From NCBI RefSeq assembly GCF_020080835.1, contig NC_058161.1, positions 11,535,297-11,599,296 of the forward strand: a stretch of 64,000 nt of DNA, read 5' to 3'. Position numbers and translations under genes: made by a program. Source of the DNA: Cotesia glomerata (lineage: Eukaryota; Arthropoda; Insecta; Hymenoptera; Braconidae). Below the pieces are notes generated by a model, which searched no databases, was not told the origin of the DNA, and worked only from the letters and a program-made list of their open reading frames with translations. The first letter of the stretch is position 1, and each line of letters begins with the position of its first letter. Shown one piece after another: positions 63,920 through 64,000 of this stretch.

Positions 63920-64000
63920 CTTCAATAAAAAATAAAGAAAAAAATATTTTATCTAAGTTATTAAATAAAAAAGATAAACGTTAAAATAAATATAATTACT

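Overview
The window looks like a stretch of an insect nuclear genome, probably a hymenopteran and perhaps a parasitoid wasp. The insect call rests on a multi-exon chitin synthase 1 gene (kkv) with the paired alternative 59-residue exons typical of insects, GT-AG introns, very high A+T content and dense non-LTR retrotransposon debris. The hymenopteran call is an inference from overall character only. No prokaryotic operon structure, rRNA or CRISPR array was seen.

Host genes: (1) a lysine-rich nucleolar-type protein with one C-terminal RRM (20,996-22,254, +, 3 exons). (2) muskelin (25,751-33,385, +, 5 exons, 753 residues assembled here), whose 5.1-kb third intron is almost entirely repeat DNA. 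(3) chitin synthase 1 (41,023-48,939, -, 12 coding positions plus one alternative exon, 1,550 residues assembled). (4) the last exon of an unrecognised gene entering from beyond the right edge (62,655-63,919, -). (5) a possible isolated terminal exon with a membrane segment (60,856-60,960, -). All splice joins given were checked for reading frame by hand.

Repeat architecture: a recurrent foldback family has long inverted arms ending in a conserved block around GGCCTTCAGGGTCAACC, and an AC/GT microsatellite at its centre. An R1-clade-like LINE occurs twice, each time with its 5' end exactly at that AC/GT array: 50,052-55,176 (+, nearly full length, frameshifted), and a broken minus-strand copy ending at 18,020. 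At 1-9,045 the nesting is four levels deep: foldback element, then a SINE and a CR1/L2-like LINE inserted in it, then an LTR-like element inserted in the LINE. At 13,140-18,375 an R1-like LINE is broken by a hAT remnant (itself holding a MITE) and by LTR-like arms in inverted orientation.

The muskelin intron carries a 4.24-kb DNA transposon with about 0.6-0.7-kb terminal inverted repeats and an intron-containing but decayed transposase of a family I cannot name with certainty. It sits next to a separate 660-bp foldback element, and both are in TA-rich DNA. Region 35.4-40.6 kb, between muskelin and kkv, holds tandem repeats of about 127, 173, 141-151 and 155 bp, tRNA-like pol III heads and two decayed transposon ORFs. 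Region 55.8-62.6 kb is AT-rich intergenic DNA with one striking 323-bp palindrome.

The strongest lead for something little described is the foldback family that carries AC arrays as apparent landing sites for an AC-associated R1-type LINE. The long-TIR transposon inside muskelin comes second. No new defence system, secondary-metabolism cluster or virus-derived gene cluster is visible.
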